A stretch of DNA of 64,000 nucleotides from CAYNJF01 sp964351745. Its GTDB lineage: Bacteria > Pseudomonadota > Gammaproteobacteria > Berkiellales > Berkiellaceae. The notes beneath the pieces are model-generated. The model saw nothing but the letters and a program-made list of their open reading frames with translations, had not been told where the DNA came from and did no database searches. The first letter of the stretch is position 1, and each line of letters opens with the position of its first letter. Positions 16,257 through 25,181 of this stretch are shown in pieces. The DNA is taken from positions 30,342-94,341 of the forward strand of contig CAYGPI010000002.1 in NCBI GenBank assembly GCA_964351745.1, in the 5' to 3' direction. A program made the position numbers and the translations under genes.

Positions 16257-16547
16257 AGTGCAACAATATTTAATCAACAGAGGTAATATTAAGGCAACAA
16301 TAGAAATTGAAAAGGCAAGCCAAGCAACTGTGTTTCGTTGTTTTTGAAGAGACAGTATTGCACTTTTATACATTTCATCTTTTTCATTATTTTTTTTTAA
16401 TATGAACCGGTTGCTCTCGTCTATCTTCCAGCTATCTGTCCCATATATTTTCTGATTTATCCTTCTTTGGGTTTCATCGGGGCCTAATTGTTCCAGTTTG
16501 TCTTGGAATTTATACATTTCTTCATCTGTAGGTATAGGTCCAGCCAT
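16251..16547 (-). CDS. Small C-tail-anchored membrane protein, antisense accessory gene
   Basis: The start at ATG 16547 is chosen because AGAGG lies about five bases upstream; a longer TTG-started frame to 16586 has no such site. The 98-residue product is charged and helical for about 75 residues (PIPTDEEMYKFQDKLEQLG and onward), followed by one hydrophobic segment (AWLAFSISIVALILPLLI) near the C terminus. It faces against the late operon between two tail genes. Function unknown; superinfection exclusion is one idea because many such proteins are small membrane proteins. Confidence 0.6.
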   Translation of the reverse strand: MAGPIPTDEEMYKFQDKLEQLGPDETQRRINQKIYGTDSWKIDESNRFILKKNNEKDEMYKSAILSLQKQRNTVAWLAFSISIVALILPLLIKYCCTS

Positions 16548-16627
16548 TGATGCCTCTAATTTGAAAGAACATTTAAATAATAGCAAATAAAAATTCTAGA
16601 ATTATGAACAGCGTAATAAGGTGAAAT

Positions 16628-17134
16628 ATGCCCCAACATATACTCATAAGTACAAGTGAACCTAATCAAACGCCAAAATACATAGGTCAAGAATATTTTG
16701 ATCTAAATACAAAGAAATTCTACAAAGCGGCTGGCACGAACCAATCAGATTGGCAATTATTAGGCAGTGGTAGTAGTACAGGAAGCACAAATTCATTTTT
16801 CTCATCTACTCATGTTATTGATAATATAGAAGGGCCTGGCACAGTCGAACTAAGTATAACTAATCCTATTTATACTGTGAATATGGGAGGCCCTGGTATT
16901 AAAATAATCAACTTGCCTTCTGCTTTAGAACTGAATAAAAAGCATTCGTTCATTTTATTTGGTCAAAATACTCAAGGGTCGGCAATTACAGTGCAAATCG
17001 GTGATGGCACGAATGTGAAATGGGATGGGGGCAGTGGTCCTACTTTCTCAACAGGGGATGTGATAGTTGAAATCCTGTTATTTACCCTTGATGGTGGTAA
17101 CCAATGGTATGGGAAAGTGCTCGGTAGCTATTAA
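16628..17134 (+). CDS. Tail protein with N-terminal fibre-type motif
   Basis: This 168-residue protein begins with a segment (PKYIGQEYFDLNTKKFYKA) found in tail-fibre and other receptor-proximal phage proteins, where a short module attaches to the tail. It continues through a Ser/Gly/Thr linker into a beta-rich C terminus containing KHSFILFGQNTQGSAITVQI. A good AAGGTG ribosome binding site precedes the ATG. The stop overlaps the next start by one base. I infer a tail-tip or fibre-associated role. Confidence 0.6.
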   Translation: MPQHILISTSEPNQTPKYIGQEYFDLNTKKFYKAAGTNQSDWQLLGSGSSTGSTNSFFSSTHVIDNIEGPGTVELSITNPIYTVNMGGPGIKIINLPSALELNKKHSFILFGQNTQGSAITVQIGDGTNVKWDGGSGPTFSTGDVIVEILLFTLDGGNQWYGKVLGSY

Positions 17135-19068
17135 TGATAAATAGCTTTGCTATTAACTCAGCTCCTATAAATGGCACAAGCGAAAATGTTGGCAAACTTC
17201 TCCTAGAATTGCAGGTTAAAGTCTCTTCGCCCACCCAAGTAGCCCAAATGCACCTTCCTCTAAAAATAGTCTCATTCAATAGAGCAATCATTGCCTTACC
17301 TTTATCTATTGAAGTGCATCACCCGGCTGGTCAAATAAGCCTACCGATTCATGTCAATCGCTATGCAACATCTTCTTTAGAGCTGCCTTTATCTATTCAT
17401 AGCGTTGAGCTATCTAATTTGAACCAGCAATCACTTCAATGGAAAATTAGATTAATTATTGATGGTATAGATGTTTCCTCCAACTTAACTGACAGTTTAA
17501 GGGTGGAAGCTGAAGAAGGTGCAGCCAAAATTGCTGAATTTACATTGGTGCCGTTTTCAGGACAGATTTCAGTAACTAAATGGCTTGGGAAGCAGGTGTT
17601 AATTTATTTTCAGGCATTTAAAGCTGAGCAGAAGTATCCAAGCGAATGGATTATTTTTCAAGGTGTGATAGATGAGCCTGTGTATGATCCAACGTCAAGG
17701 TTGACTAAATTTATTTGCACAGATCAATTGCAGGAGAAGGTTAGCTCTTTAAGTACTGATGATATAAGCGAGTTACTTAATGGGTATTGGAGTCCCCTTG
17801 TTTCTGATACGACAGATGATAATTGGCAGTACGCTCAAGATTTATTATCAAGTGTACCCTCAAGTTTGGAGCTAGACCGATATCATGAATTGAAAGTGAC
17901 CCCTTGGAGAGCAAAGCAAGTTCCTGATTTGGTGTTTAATGAAGATAATATTTTTTACCAAAGCATAGAAGTTCAATTGGCTAACAGAAGAGAAATTCAT
18001 AATATAATGAATTTGTCTGCTCAATATCGATTTCCAAGACTCAAGCAACGTGAAATCATATATGAATATCAATATCCTTATAGTTTCTGTGGACAAAGCC
18101 ACAGGAATTCAACTCTACCTAATGTCGATATGATTAGTCAGGCAGTAGAAGGGACAGGGTGGCATTTGCAAGATGACATCCACTATGTTCACCAGCGAGG
18201 CTCTGGTTGGGTATCCTGTGGAGGTGTGGTTTTTGGTTACCTTATTAGTGAAGAGCTGCGCAAGCATTTAGTGCGGGACGCGTATTTTAGGTTGTCAAAG
18301 CGTTATGTTCAATCAATCACAGAGCAACTGGAGTTAATAGTAGAGTCCAAAAACTCTATTAAGCAGTTTGGAGAAATACCAATGAGAGACAGCTTGACCT
18401 ATAGTTCTCAAGTGAATATTGATAAGTTTACCCAGACAGAAAGATATGAGCCCCCCCTTGATGGCAGCACCTTGGATGAAGCCGGTGATTATGTTTTTGA
18501 CGCAGATGCTAGAAATGAATTGAACTTGGCTATCATTACAAAACTAAATCAAGCAAAAACATCAATCCAAAAATCGCATAGAAATAATTTAGTAAGTTTT
18601 AAAGCCTCGATGTCTCCTTTTATTGAGCGTGATCACACAATTCGGCTGGATACGGCTAACGTAACCGCGCAGGGTAAAGTTAGACATATCATTCATGAAT
18701 GTGATTTCAATCTTGGCAAATGTGAAACAAGTGTTACTTTTTCGATATCTCGTACGGATAATGATGAGCCTAGGGTCGCACAAGCTCTGGTAGCTCCAGA
18801 CAAAATTAGTAACCCTGTTAATGGAGATTTGATTATTCGCACTATTTTGCCATCACATTTAGGTGGCAAGCTAAACTCTCCCCTCTATGACGAGAATTGG
18901 GATGGTTATATTGGTAATGAGCATCCTGAAGTAGGGGCTCAACCTTATCAAGAGAGATTTATTGTTCCCACGCCAGCTATTGAGAAAGAGCAGATCCCTG
19001 GTATCTACCATGCGAGTACTCGGTATCACATTGATGTGCCAAATGAACTTTTACTATTATCAGCATAG
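17134..19068 (+). CDS. Tail hub/tip protein
   Basis: This 644-residue protein has an N-terminal beta-rich repeat region (LELQVKVSS, LPLKIVSF, LPLSIEVHH, LPIHVNRY, LPLSIHSV-type segments in residues about 25-92) and then a part resembling baseplate hub proteins: SSNLTDSLRVEAEEGAAKI, KWLGKQVLIYFQ, GVIDEPVYDPTSRL. Near the C terminus, GKVRHIIHECDFNLGKCETS also suits a hub-type domain. It is the largest post-tape-measure tail gene. The lack of a lambda J-like protein suggests this one and the 20754 gene form the tip. Confidence 0.62.
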   Translation: MINSFAINSAPINGTSENVGKLLLELQVKVSSPTQVAQMHLPLKIVSFNRAIIALPLSIEVHHPAGQISLPIHVNRYATSSLELPLSIHSVELSNLNQQSLQWKIRLIIDGIDVSSNLTDSLRVEAEEGAAKIAEFTLVPFSGQISVTKWLGKQVLIYFQAFKAEQKYPSEWIIFQGVIDEPVYDPTSRLTKFICTDQLQEKVSSLSTDDISELLNGYWSPLVSDTTDDNWQYAQDLLSSVPSSLELDRYHELKVTPWRAKQVPDLVFNEDNIFYQSIEVQLANRREIHNIMNLSAQYRFPRLKQREIIYEYQYPYSFCGQSHRNSTLPNVDMISQAVEGTGWHLQDDIHYVHQRGSGWVSCGGVVFGYLISEELRKHLVRDAYFRLSKRYVQSITEQLELIVESKNSIKQFGEIPMRDSLTYSSQVNIDKFTQTERYEPPLDGSTLDEAGDYVFDADARNELNLAIITKLNQAKTSIQKSHRNNLVSFKASMSPFIERDHTIRLDTANVTAQGKVRHIIHECDFNLGKCETSVTFSISRTDNDEPRVAQALVAPDKISNPVNGDLIIRTILPSHLGGKLNSPLYDENWDGYIGNEHPEVGAQPYQERFIVPTPAIEKEQIPGIYHASTRYHIDVPNELLLLSA

Positions 19069-19077
19069 GATGAACTT

Positions 19078-19506
19078 ATGACGATTTCACTAGGGTTTTA
19101 TCTAGATGCTAATTTAACCAATTTGATTAGTGCTCCCCTTAGTTTTGAGCAAGCAATAGATGGTTCAAGTGGTCCTCAAATAAGGGTTGTCTATATTGGA
19201 GCTAGGGCAATGAATCGAAAATTTGAATCTGAGGTCAATCCTGGAGGAGATCCAATCATAGTGTCTGTTATAGATAATCATCCTGGAGAGGGGCAAGAGG
19301 CTTCTAGTGTTAAGTTGGCATTAGATCCAAATGATTTAATTAATGCCACATCAGGTGAAGCTTTGGCGTTACCTGCGACTATTCTGTCTGGCACTACTAA
19401 TGTGATCCCAATTTATATTCAGGTAGAAGATAAGCAGGGCAAAGTTGGGTTAGACAACTCGTTAAGCTTGATGACTAATAGTATTATTGAGATAGAGATA
19501 CCCTAA
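19078..19506 (+). CDS. Tail-associated protein, unassigned
   Basis: This 142-residue protein has a beta-rich pattern (ISLGFYLDANLTNLISAPL and IQVEDKQGKVGLDNSLS) and no cysteine or obvious catalytic motif. It follows the hub-like gene by nine bases, with AGGA upstream of the ATG, and overlaps the next gene start by one base. The position in the tail-tip block is the only clue to function. Confidence 0.55.
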   Translation: MTISLGFYLDANLTNLISAPLSFEQAIDGSSGPQIRVVYIGARAMNRKFESEVNPGGDPIIVSVIDNHPGEGQEASSVKLALDPNDLINATSGEALALPATILSGTTNVIPIYIQVEDKQGKVGLDNSLSLMTNSIIEIEIP

Positions 19507-19832
19507 TGAAGAATACTAATGCTCGTTTTGTCCAAGATATAAATCGAATAGTCAAAGTGCAGCAGGGCAAACAAGCTAGTCTTTCAGACATTCAGGTTGA
19601 GCCTATTGCGCCAGGTCGTGGTATTGGAGAGAAAAGGCAAGATAACCTTTCATCAGGTATTGCATCCCCGTTGAAGGAGTTAGGAGACCAGCGTGAATAT
19701 TATGAGCCAGAGATGATGACAAGCAGTGATGGGCTATTTGTGATGGAAAAACAAGCTATTAAAAAGGCCGTGTTTGAAGATAGAGATGGGGAAGAGGTTG
19801 TAATTGAGTTTTCTAAGCTAGATCTATACTAG
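19506..19832 (+). CDS. Small tail-block protein, unassigned
   Basis: This 108-residue protein is polar and contains VEPIAPGRGIGEKRQDNLSS, then a segment where GLFVMEKQAIKKAVFED turns to an acidic end. Such short proteins occur among tail-tip genes of related prophages, but I cannot name a function. It overlaps the previous stop by one base and is followed by a 137-base gap before the next gene. Confidence 0.5.
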   Translation: MKNTNARFVQDINRIVKVQQGKQASLSDIQVEPIAPGRGIGEKRQDNLSSGIASPLKELGDQREYYEPEMMTSSDGLFVMEKQAIKKAVFEDRDGEEVVIEFSKLDLY

Positions 19833-19969
19833 TTGGCTGCCAAAATATGGTTGGTTATCAAATAATGTTGCGCCGCGAAACTGTGACGAGTATTATAATC
19901 TTGATTTAATGTAGCTACCACACTTCTCCTATAATGTAGAGTGGTTTTACAGCATAATACTAGGAGCAA

Positions 19970-20773
19970 ATGTTGAACACGAGTGCATTAACAAGAAATT
20001 TCATATTTACATTTATTGGCGTCTCTTTAGGGGGTTATTTTTTCTCTTTCTATTTGGATATGGTAAAGCCAATTAAATTTGAGCAGGTTTTGCTTCTGAC
20101 ATGTTTTATTGCAACAATTATCACAATTATGCCTTATGTCCGTTCTATTTTAGGTTTACGTTCATTTTATGATTCTCTTTCTAGAGAAGTAAGTCGCATT
20201 CGTGAGGATTTAATTGATATCAGTTTAAACCAAGTTAATCTTGGGGATGACAAAGTGCCCTATGAATTTCTTTGTTTACAACAATTTTATGCAAACTATC
20301 CCTATATGGCTGCTATTCGTATCTACAACATAAAATACTCTCATAAGCTAAATAGATCTCAAATTGGAAAAAATTGGGATGATTATTATGGAAGGATAAT
20401 TATCAGCCTTGACAATGATAATGAAACTTGGTCTGAAAATTTAAAACCAAGGTTTCAAAATGCAAGTGAATTAATCCAATTTAATACTCGTAAAAGAATT
20501 GACCTTAAAGAAGGCATGAACCTTCAAGTACATATTTGGGAAGAAGAAATCGATTTTAATTTTGATAGAACAGCAAAGATCATTGAGTTGATAGAAACTT
20601 TTGACTTCGGCCGTGATTTGGTTGTGACCTTAGAAATATATTTGGTGTCAAAAGAAGATTTTTATTATGATGGCTATAGTTCCTCGGAAGTGAATAAAGA
20701 AATTGAAGATAGTAAAATCATAAGGAGGATAAAGATCACTGACTATTACAAGCATGGAATTTATATTAAATAA
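19970..20773 (+). CDS. Two-TM accessory protein inside the tail operon
   Basis: This 267-residue protein has two hydrophobic segments at about residues 10-28 and 40-60, then a coiled-coil-like stretch (SREVSRIREDLIDISLN) and a soluble C-terminal domain of about 170 residues with strands and aromatic residues. It resembles no tail protein; its AT-rich composition and the 137-base leader with TATAAT-like elements (near 19953) suggest an inserted moron with its own promoter. It ends with a 20-base overlap onto the next tail gene. A membrane effector with a cytosolic sensing domain is conceivable, but function is unknown. Confidence 0.6.
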   Translation: MLNTSALTRNFIFTFIGVSLGGYFFSFYLDMVKPIKFEQVLLLTCFIATIITIMPYVRSILGLRSFYDSLSREVSRIREDLIDISLNQVNLGDDKVPYEFLCLQQFYANYPYMAAIRIYNIKYSHKLNRSQIGKNWDDYYGRIIISLDNDNETWSENLKPRFQNASELIQFNTRKRIDLKEGMNLQVHIWEEEIDFNFDRTAKIIELIETFDFGRDLVVTLEIYLVSKEDFYYDGYSSSEVNKEIEDSKIIRRIKITDYYKHGIYIK

Positions 20774-22484
20774 AGTTAGTGAGTTTGGTTTTCCTTTTCA
20801 TCAAATTGTAGTCAAAGGCACCTTCAGCCTCCCAAGAGGCACAGAAATACCATATCCCGGCATAATTAATGGTGATACCCAGTTGGTAGCAGTGCCAAAT
20901 ATTCCATCTATAAATCGTTCTTTAGAGCAACAAATCTTCGATCAAGAGCATGGTTTTGAATGGCGCAATTATGCCTTAGTAACCGATAACCGGTTAGGTC
21001 ACGTCAACTTGAATGACCAACTCTATCAGTGGATTATTTACATAGATGACAATAAAGTTCCATGGCATTTACGCTTTGGTTTATCCTTGACAAATTTTCA
21101 AACTGCGAGTATGTGGTGTGAGGTATTCCAGCCTTTCGGTCGGATTGCTAAAGAGCATCCTATTTCACAGCTTTCTCAATTGGTCTCTCAAAAAGCAACC
21201 GTTAATGGTGCCTTTCTCCATAAGAATAGATTTACCTTAGAGCGCAATAGCAGAGGGAGTGAGGTATTGGTTCACCTGTATGCTAGCGCCTCTGGCAACC
21301 CTGGTATTAATAATGTCATAGATTTTCCTAAAGATGGCCAATTTCAAAGTCAGTGGGGCCTTTATGAAGTATGGAAGCTAAAAATTTCTGGTTGTGGCTT
21401 GATGACTGAAGATATGAACCGATTGGGAGAGGGTATATCTGCAACCTTGGAGCGCTATTTAAGCTTTGACGATATTCAAAAAAGGGAAGTTAATAATATT
21501 CAAAGGCAAGAGGTACCACTCAGAGTTAATCATGTAAGCTATGATTTACAGCAAACTGGCGATATTCCTATCTCACCAAATTGTGAAGGACGGATTGTCG
21601 ATCTCCATGAAAACTGGGCACATGGCTTAACCCCTGCTGATACCACTTCACAAGGGGGCTATTTTTTTAATACAGAGAGCGTTGTTCATAAAACATATGA
21701 TTGGAATGGCCCTGAAGTAGTGAATACTAATATTGTTCGGGTCCTATTTGATAAAAATGATGATGAATACAGAGTTGCTGTACGAAATACAACAAAATCA
21801 CTAAATAAGAAGGATGTATCGATATCAGGGGGCGGGGGCCAAAATGTTACTGATGTTAGTTATCAACTTGTTGGTGGAGTTTGTAAGCAACAGCCTTCAC
21901 CTTATAATCGCTCGTTAAATTTAATCTCAACTATCACCCAGCAGACTAAGATTGCAGAAAGCACTAAAATTTTTGTAAATGATATCGTGGTAAGAGAGTC
22001 TCACCTAGAGGAGATCCGGAGTCATACAGAAACTCAAATTAGAACGATCACCGAGAGTGGTACCCACTATCCATCAAGTTTTATACCTTTTCAATCCAGT
22101 ACCTACAATGATGATACAGAATCAGTTATTACTTCAGCATTAGTAATAACCCATAATGGTGAAGAATTAAGAAACTTTACTGGTCAACCATCAGATATTC
22201 CTGTTTCTCCATTTTCTGACGTGTTAGTAGGAGACGATCCTAATGGAATATACAGAAAACTAGGTTTGGGTTTTATTTCCAATAACTTGATGGGATTGGT
22301 TTTAAGAGCATATTTAAATAAAGATGAGTTTTCCCAACCTATTAGTACCTCAGTTCAGGGCTTAAGTGCTCCGAATGTTATGAGTGAAGAAATTGAATGG
22401 AGATCAGAGCAAGTTTTTGGTTCATTTGAGCCAATGAAAGAATTGCAGTCGATTAGTTCATCAGGGCCAATTGGTTGGGTTTGA
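20754..22484 (+). CDS. Large tail protein, putative tip/receptor-binding
   Basis: This 576-residue protein lies last in the late operon, the usual place of receptor-binding proteins. It is beta-rich, with FGFPFHQIVVKGTFSLPRG near the start and a C-terminal half with Ser/Thr-rich segments. No collagen-like repeat, pectate-lyase pattern or chaperone gene is visible. The start overlaps the preceding accessory gene by 20 bases, and an AGGAGG at 20722-20727 is too far upstream to be its ribosome binding site. The assignment to the tail tip is positional. Confidence 0.58.
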   Translation: MEFILNKVSEFGFPFHQIVVKGTFSLPRGTEIPYPGIINGDTQLVAVPNIPSINRSLEQQIFDQEHGFEWRNYALVTDNRLGHVNLNDQLYQWIIYIDDNKVPWHLRFGLSLTNFQTASMWCEVFQPFGRIAKEHPISQLSQLVSQKATVNGAFLHKNRFTLERNSRGSEVLVHLYASASGNPGINNVIDFPKDGQFQSQWGLYEVWKLKISGCGLMTEDMNRLGEGISATLERYLSFDDIQKREVNNIQRQEVPLRVNHVSYDLQQTGDIPISPNCEGRIVDLHENWAHGLTPADTTSQGGYFFNTESVVHKTYDWNGPEVVNTNIVRVLFDKNDDEYRVAVRNTTKSLNKKDVSISGGGGQNVTDVSYQLVGGVCKQQPSPYNRSLNLISTITQQTKIAESTKIFVNDIVVRESHLEEIRSHTETQIRTITESGTHYPSSFIPFQSSTYNDDTESVITSALVITHNGEELRNFTGQPSDIPVSPFSDVLVGDDPNGIYRKLGLGFISNNLMGLVLRAYLNKDEFSQPISTSVQGLSAPNVMSEEIEWRSEQVFGSFEPMKELQSISSSGPIGWV

Positions 22485-22486
22485 AA

Positions 22487-23287
22487 TTAACTCTTAGAAA
22501 GGTTTCTAAAATTATCTAACGATATGTTTGAAATATCAAGAAAGTTTTTTTGATCTAACATCCCTGAGTTCATCGAAATATATATGGCGTTTGGCATATT
22601 GACAGCATTTAATTTGCATAAAATGTTCTTCTTGTATTGATCCACCGTGTATTTACTAATTTTGAGAAGCGTAGCTATTTTTTCAGAAGTTAAACCTTTT
22701 GCTGTTAATTGCAGGCAGGTAGATTCTCTAGGGGCTAAATGTGGTTGGTCCGTTTTTGTGAAAAATAGCTTATTTAATGATTTCTCAGATAATAAAGCTG
22801 AATGTTTAAGCTCAGCGTTTTGAGTTTTGAATAAAGATATATTCTTTTCTATAAAGCTCACCATGAATGTATTAAAGTCATGGTGAGTGTCTGTATATAT
22901 GGCATTCAAATTTTGGCTTGGCAGGCTGTTTGCAGCGCCTAGAACAATATCGAAGGCCTCTGTTTGAAACATTTGATAGTATGCACGGTGAATTCCATGC
23001 TTTTCAGTCAAAACTTCATTATATTGGCTCGATATTCCTTGGTGGTTTTCGCAAAGATAGAACCCATCATTAAAAGTATCGTATGAAGTACTATGATCGT
23101 GAGTGAAATATTGATGCTCGTAGTAATCGCTTAGGTGTGAATAGATATTTGATAAGACAAATACCTCTTTGTTTTTAAAGATTAGGTATATGACAAAATA
23201 TTCAATCCCACAGAACTGTTGCATCTTGAGGCAGGAGGCATTGATCTGCTCTTTAAACCGCACGCTTGCAATGTTAGATAACTCCAT
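22487..23287 (-). CDS. LuxR-family transcriptional regulator
   Basis: This 266-residue protein has a C-terminal GerE/LuxR helix-turn-helix at about residues 185-250: LAPRESTCLQLTAKGLTSEKIATLL is the opening part and SKYTVDQYKKNILCKLNA carries the recognition helix. The N-terminal 170 residues look like a PAS/autoinducer-binding-type domain but lack motifs I can match confidently to acyl-homoserine lactone receptors. It stands two bases from the end of the tail operon on the opposite strand, and divergently from the thioesterase operon, which it probably controls. A perfect palindrome covers its own ribosome binding site, suggesting autoregulation. Confidence 0.82.
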   Translation of the reverse strand: MELSNIASVRFKEQINASCLKMQQFCGIEYFVIYLIFKNKEVFVLSNIYSHLSDYYEHQYFTHDHSTSYDTFNDGFYLCENHQGISSQYNEVLTEKHGIHRAYYQMFQTEAFDIVLGAANSLPSQNLNAIYTDTHHDFNTFMVSFIEKNISLFKTQNAELKHSALLSEKSLNKLFFTKTDQPHLAPRESTCLQLTAKGLTSEKIATLLKISKYTVDQYKKNILCKLNAVNMPNAIYISMNSGMLDQKNFLDISNISLDNFRNLSKS

Positions 23288-23293
23288 CTGTAC

Positions 23294-23315
23294 TACTCCC
23301 TATTTATTGGGAGTA
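23294..23315. promoter_or_regulatory. 22-bp perfect palindrome over the luxR-type gene leader (candidate operator)
   Basis: TACTCCC (23294-23300) and GGGAGTA (23309-23315) form a perfect inverted repeat around TATTTATT. The length is close to that of lux boxes (20 bp), and it lies six bases from the minus-strand start codon of the regulator. On that strand the GGGAG half is also its Shine-Dalgarno sequence, so the element could act as an operator, an RNA hairpin hiding the ribosome binding site, or both. Confidence 0.6.
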
Positions 23316-23405
23316 TCAATTTAATAGAAATTAATTTAGATTTACAATCCAAAATGATAAAACAAGCGGCCCTTTAAATTCGGGTGGCAACTAACTTGGT
23401 GAAGT

Positions 23406-23810
23406 ATGGAAAGCAAATTTTCAATAAACTTGAAAGTCAGAGATTATGAATGTGATATGCAGGGGATAGTAAACAACGCTGTATATTTAAATTATTTGGA
23501 GCATGCTCGCCATGAGTACTTGGATAGCATCGGTCTATCTTTTAATAGCTTAACAGAGCAAGGCTTATACCTTGTGGCGATGAAAGCTGAGCAGCTTTAC
23601 AAAAAAACACTTTCTTCAGGGCAAAATTTTAAAGTTAGCTGTGAAATGATTCCTGAATCAAAATTTAAAGTTAAGTTTATTCAAGAAATCTTCAACGAAA
23701 AAAATGAGACAGTTTTGCAGGCAAGTGTAATCGCTGGACTGATTGATGCGCAAAAAAAACCACTATTGATTGAGAAAGTGTTGAACTTATCTAATCAGCA
23801 GTTCAATTGA
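23406..23810 (+). CDS. Hotdog-fold acyl-CoA thioesterase (4HBT/YbgC-like)
   Basis: This 134-residue protein has the hotdog thioesterase signature near its start: VRDYECDMQGIVNNAVYLNY followed by LEHARHEYLDSIG, with the aspartate of the C-D-M-Q-G-I-V-N-N motif as the likely catalytic residue. The length is typical for the family. It would hydrolyse an acyl-CoA or related thioester. It begins an apparent four-gene operon (thioesterase, PEP-mutase-family lyase, unknown, VUT transporter). Natural substrate and link to the phage are unknown. Confidence 0.88.
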   Translation: MESKFSINLKVRDYECDMQGIVNNAVYLNYLEHARHEYLDSIGLSFNSLTEQGLYLVAMKAEQLYKKTLSSGQNFKVSCEMIPESKFKVKFIQEIFNEKNETVLQASVIAGLIDAQKKPLLIEKVLNLSNQQFN

Positions 23811-23855
23811 TATATTATTTGAGCATTGAATGCATATGGAAGTTAATTATTTTAT

Positions 23856-24701
23856 ATGGAAAATATAACTAAACAAATTATGAAGCTGGTATCTACTGAT
23901 GAGTGCACTCCATTACCAGGCGTTTTCGATCCATTATCAGCTAAAATTGCCCAGGCCCAAGGCTTTGATAGCGCTATTTTAACTGGCTATTCACTTTCTG
24001 CGACCTATCTAGGAGAGCCTGATATAGGTTTGATGACTCAATCTGAAGTAGTTCAAGCAGTCTATAGAATTAAAATGGCTTGCCCGGAACTCTTTCTGTT
24101 AGTCGATGGTGATAATGGTCATGGAAGCTACCAAAATGTCATGAGACTTGTTAAAGAGCTAAGTACCCTCAATTGCGGAGGGGTTATCCTAGAAGATCAA
24201 GTTTGGCCTAAAAAATGTGGCCATATGGAAGGCAAGCAAGTTGTATCTCAAGAAGAATATTTTTCAAAGCTAAAAGCTGCCTTAGATACGCGCCAAGATG
24301 AAAATTTCATAGTTGTTGCTCGTACAGATGTAAGAGCTATTGAAGGGCTTGGTGAGGCCATTGAGCGGGCCCAGAAAGCATTAGAGCTTGGTGTTGATAT
24401 GGTTTTTGTGGAAGCACCACAATCCATTGAAGAATTAGAGACGATTTCAAAGCAAGTTAATGGCAGCTTGATTGCTAATATGATACCTGGTGGAAAAACA
24501 CCAATACTTTCTAGAGATGAATTAAAAGGCATAGGTTACAGTGCTGTATTTTACGCTTTAGAAGGACTTTTTTCTCTGACTCAAGCCATACAAAATGCAT
24601 TCAAAGATGTTAAGGATGACAATGTTCAAGCTATCAAAGATAGAGCCATAGATTTTGATAGTTTTAATGAGCTTATAGGATTAAGTAAATATAGTAGGTA
24701 A
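23856..24701 (+). CDS. PEP mutase/isocitrate lyase-family enzyme
   Basis: This 281-residue TIM-barrel protein has the superfamily hallmarks: LPGVFDPLSAKIAQ at the start, the metal-binding VDGDNGHGS loop and EDQVWPKKCGHMEGK, the flexible lid with the K-K-C-G-H motif that holds the catalytic cysteine in isocitrate and methylisocitrate lyases. A further ARTDVRAIEGLGEAIERA segment is typical. Members cleave or form C-C or C-P bonds in small oxo-acids (lyases, phosphonomutases, oxaloacetate decarboxylases). The cysteine lid favours a lyase over a phosphonomutase. It is the second gene in the cargo operon. Confidence 0.88.
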   Translation: MENITKQIMKLVSTDECTPLPGVFDPLSAKIAQAQGFDSAILTGYSLSATYLGEPDIGLMTQSEVVQAVYRIKMACPELFLLVDGDNGHGSYQNVMRLVKELSTLNCGGVILEDQVWPKKCGHMEGKQVVSQEEYFSKLKAALDTRQDENFIVVARTDVRAIEGLGEAIERAQKALELGVDMVFVEAPQSIEELETISKQVNGSLIANMIPGGKTPILSRDELKGIGYSAVFYALEGLFSLTQAIQNAFKDVKDDNVQAIKDRAIDFDSFNELIGLSKYSR

Positions 24702-24707
24702 ATAGGG

Positions 24708-25181
24708 ATGTTAGGTAAGAATGTTTTTAATATGCACCATTTTGGAAAATGGTTCATGGAGCAGTATAGGTTTCTTCAACTGTATCAGCAACGCAATGAT
24801 GCTATCTTGCGAGTTATTGATATTGAACAGGAAAATATTAGGGTAGAGCCAACATTGAAGATTCAAGTGGTCGGCAAAAACTATTTTCTTGAAAAAAGAT
24901 TAACTGAGTTGCTCTCACACCCAAATATCTTGGAGGCATTCACTCGCAAGGACGTTGAAGCTATTGTTACACTAAAGACTCAGTGGGAGCTTTCACCTAA
25001 AGTAGTGATAAAAGCTCATTTTAATCAAGACGGGAAAAACTCTGTGGTGCTTGAGGACAGTAATGGCATTAGCATCACTAATACGGTTGGTGAGATTCAA
25101 AAAAATAAAGAAATCATTAAAAACCTTTCGTCTAAAGATGCTCATTTGCTGGGCTATTTATCAGGAGCTGAAGCTATATGA
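24708..25181 (+). CDS. Unknown protein in cargo operon
   Basis: This 157-residue protein has no recognised family. It begins with an aromatic-rich helix (HHFGKWFMEQYRFLQLYQQ), then alternating strands and helices, with VVLEDSNGISITNTVGE in the second half. It lies six bases after the lyase gene and overlaps the transporter start by four bases, so it is probably co-translated with them. A role in the same pathway is inferred from coupling alone. Confidence 0.65.
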   Translation: MLGKNVFNMHHFGKWFMEQYRFLQLYQQRNDAILRVIDIEQENIRVEPTLKIQVVGKNYFLEKRLTELLSHPNILEAFTRKDVEAIVTLKTQWELSPKVVIKAHFNQDGKNSVVLEDSNGISITNTVGEIQKNKEIIKNLSSKDAHLLGYLSGAEAI

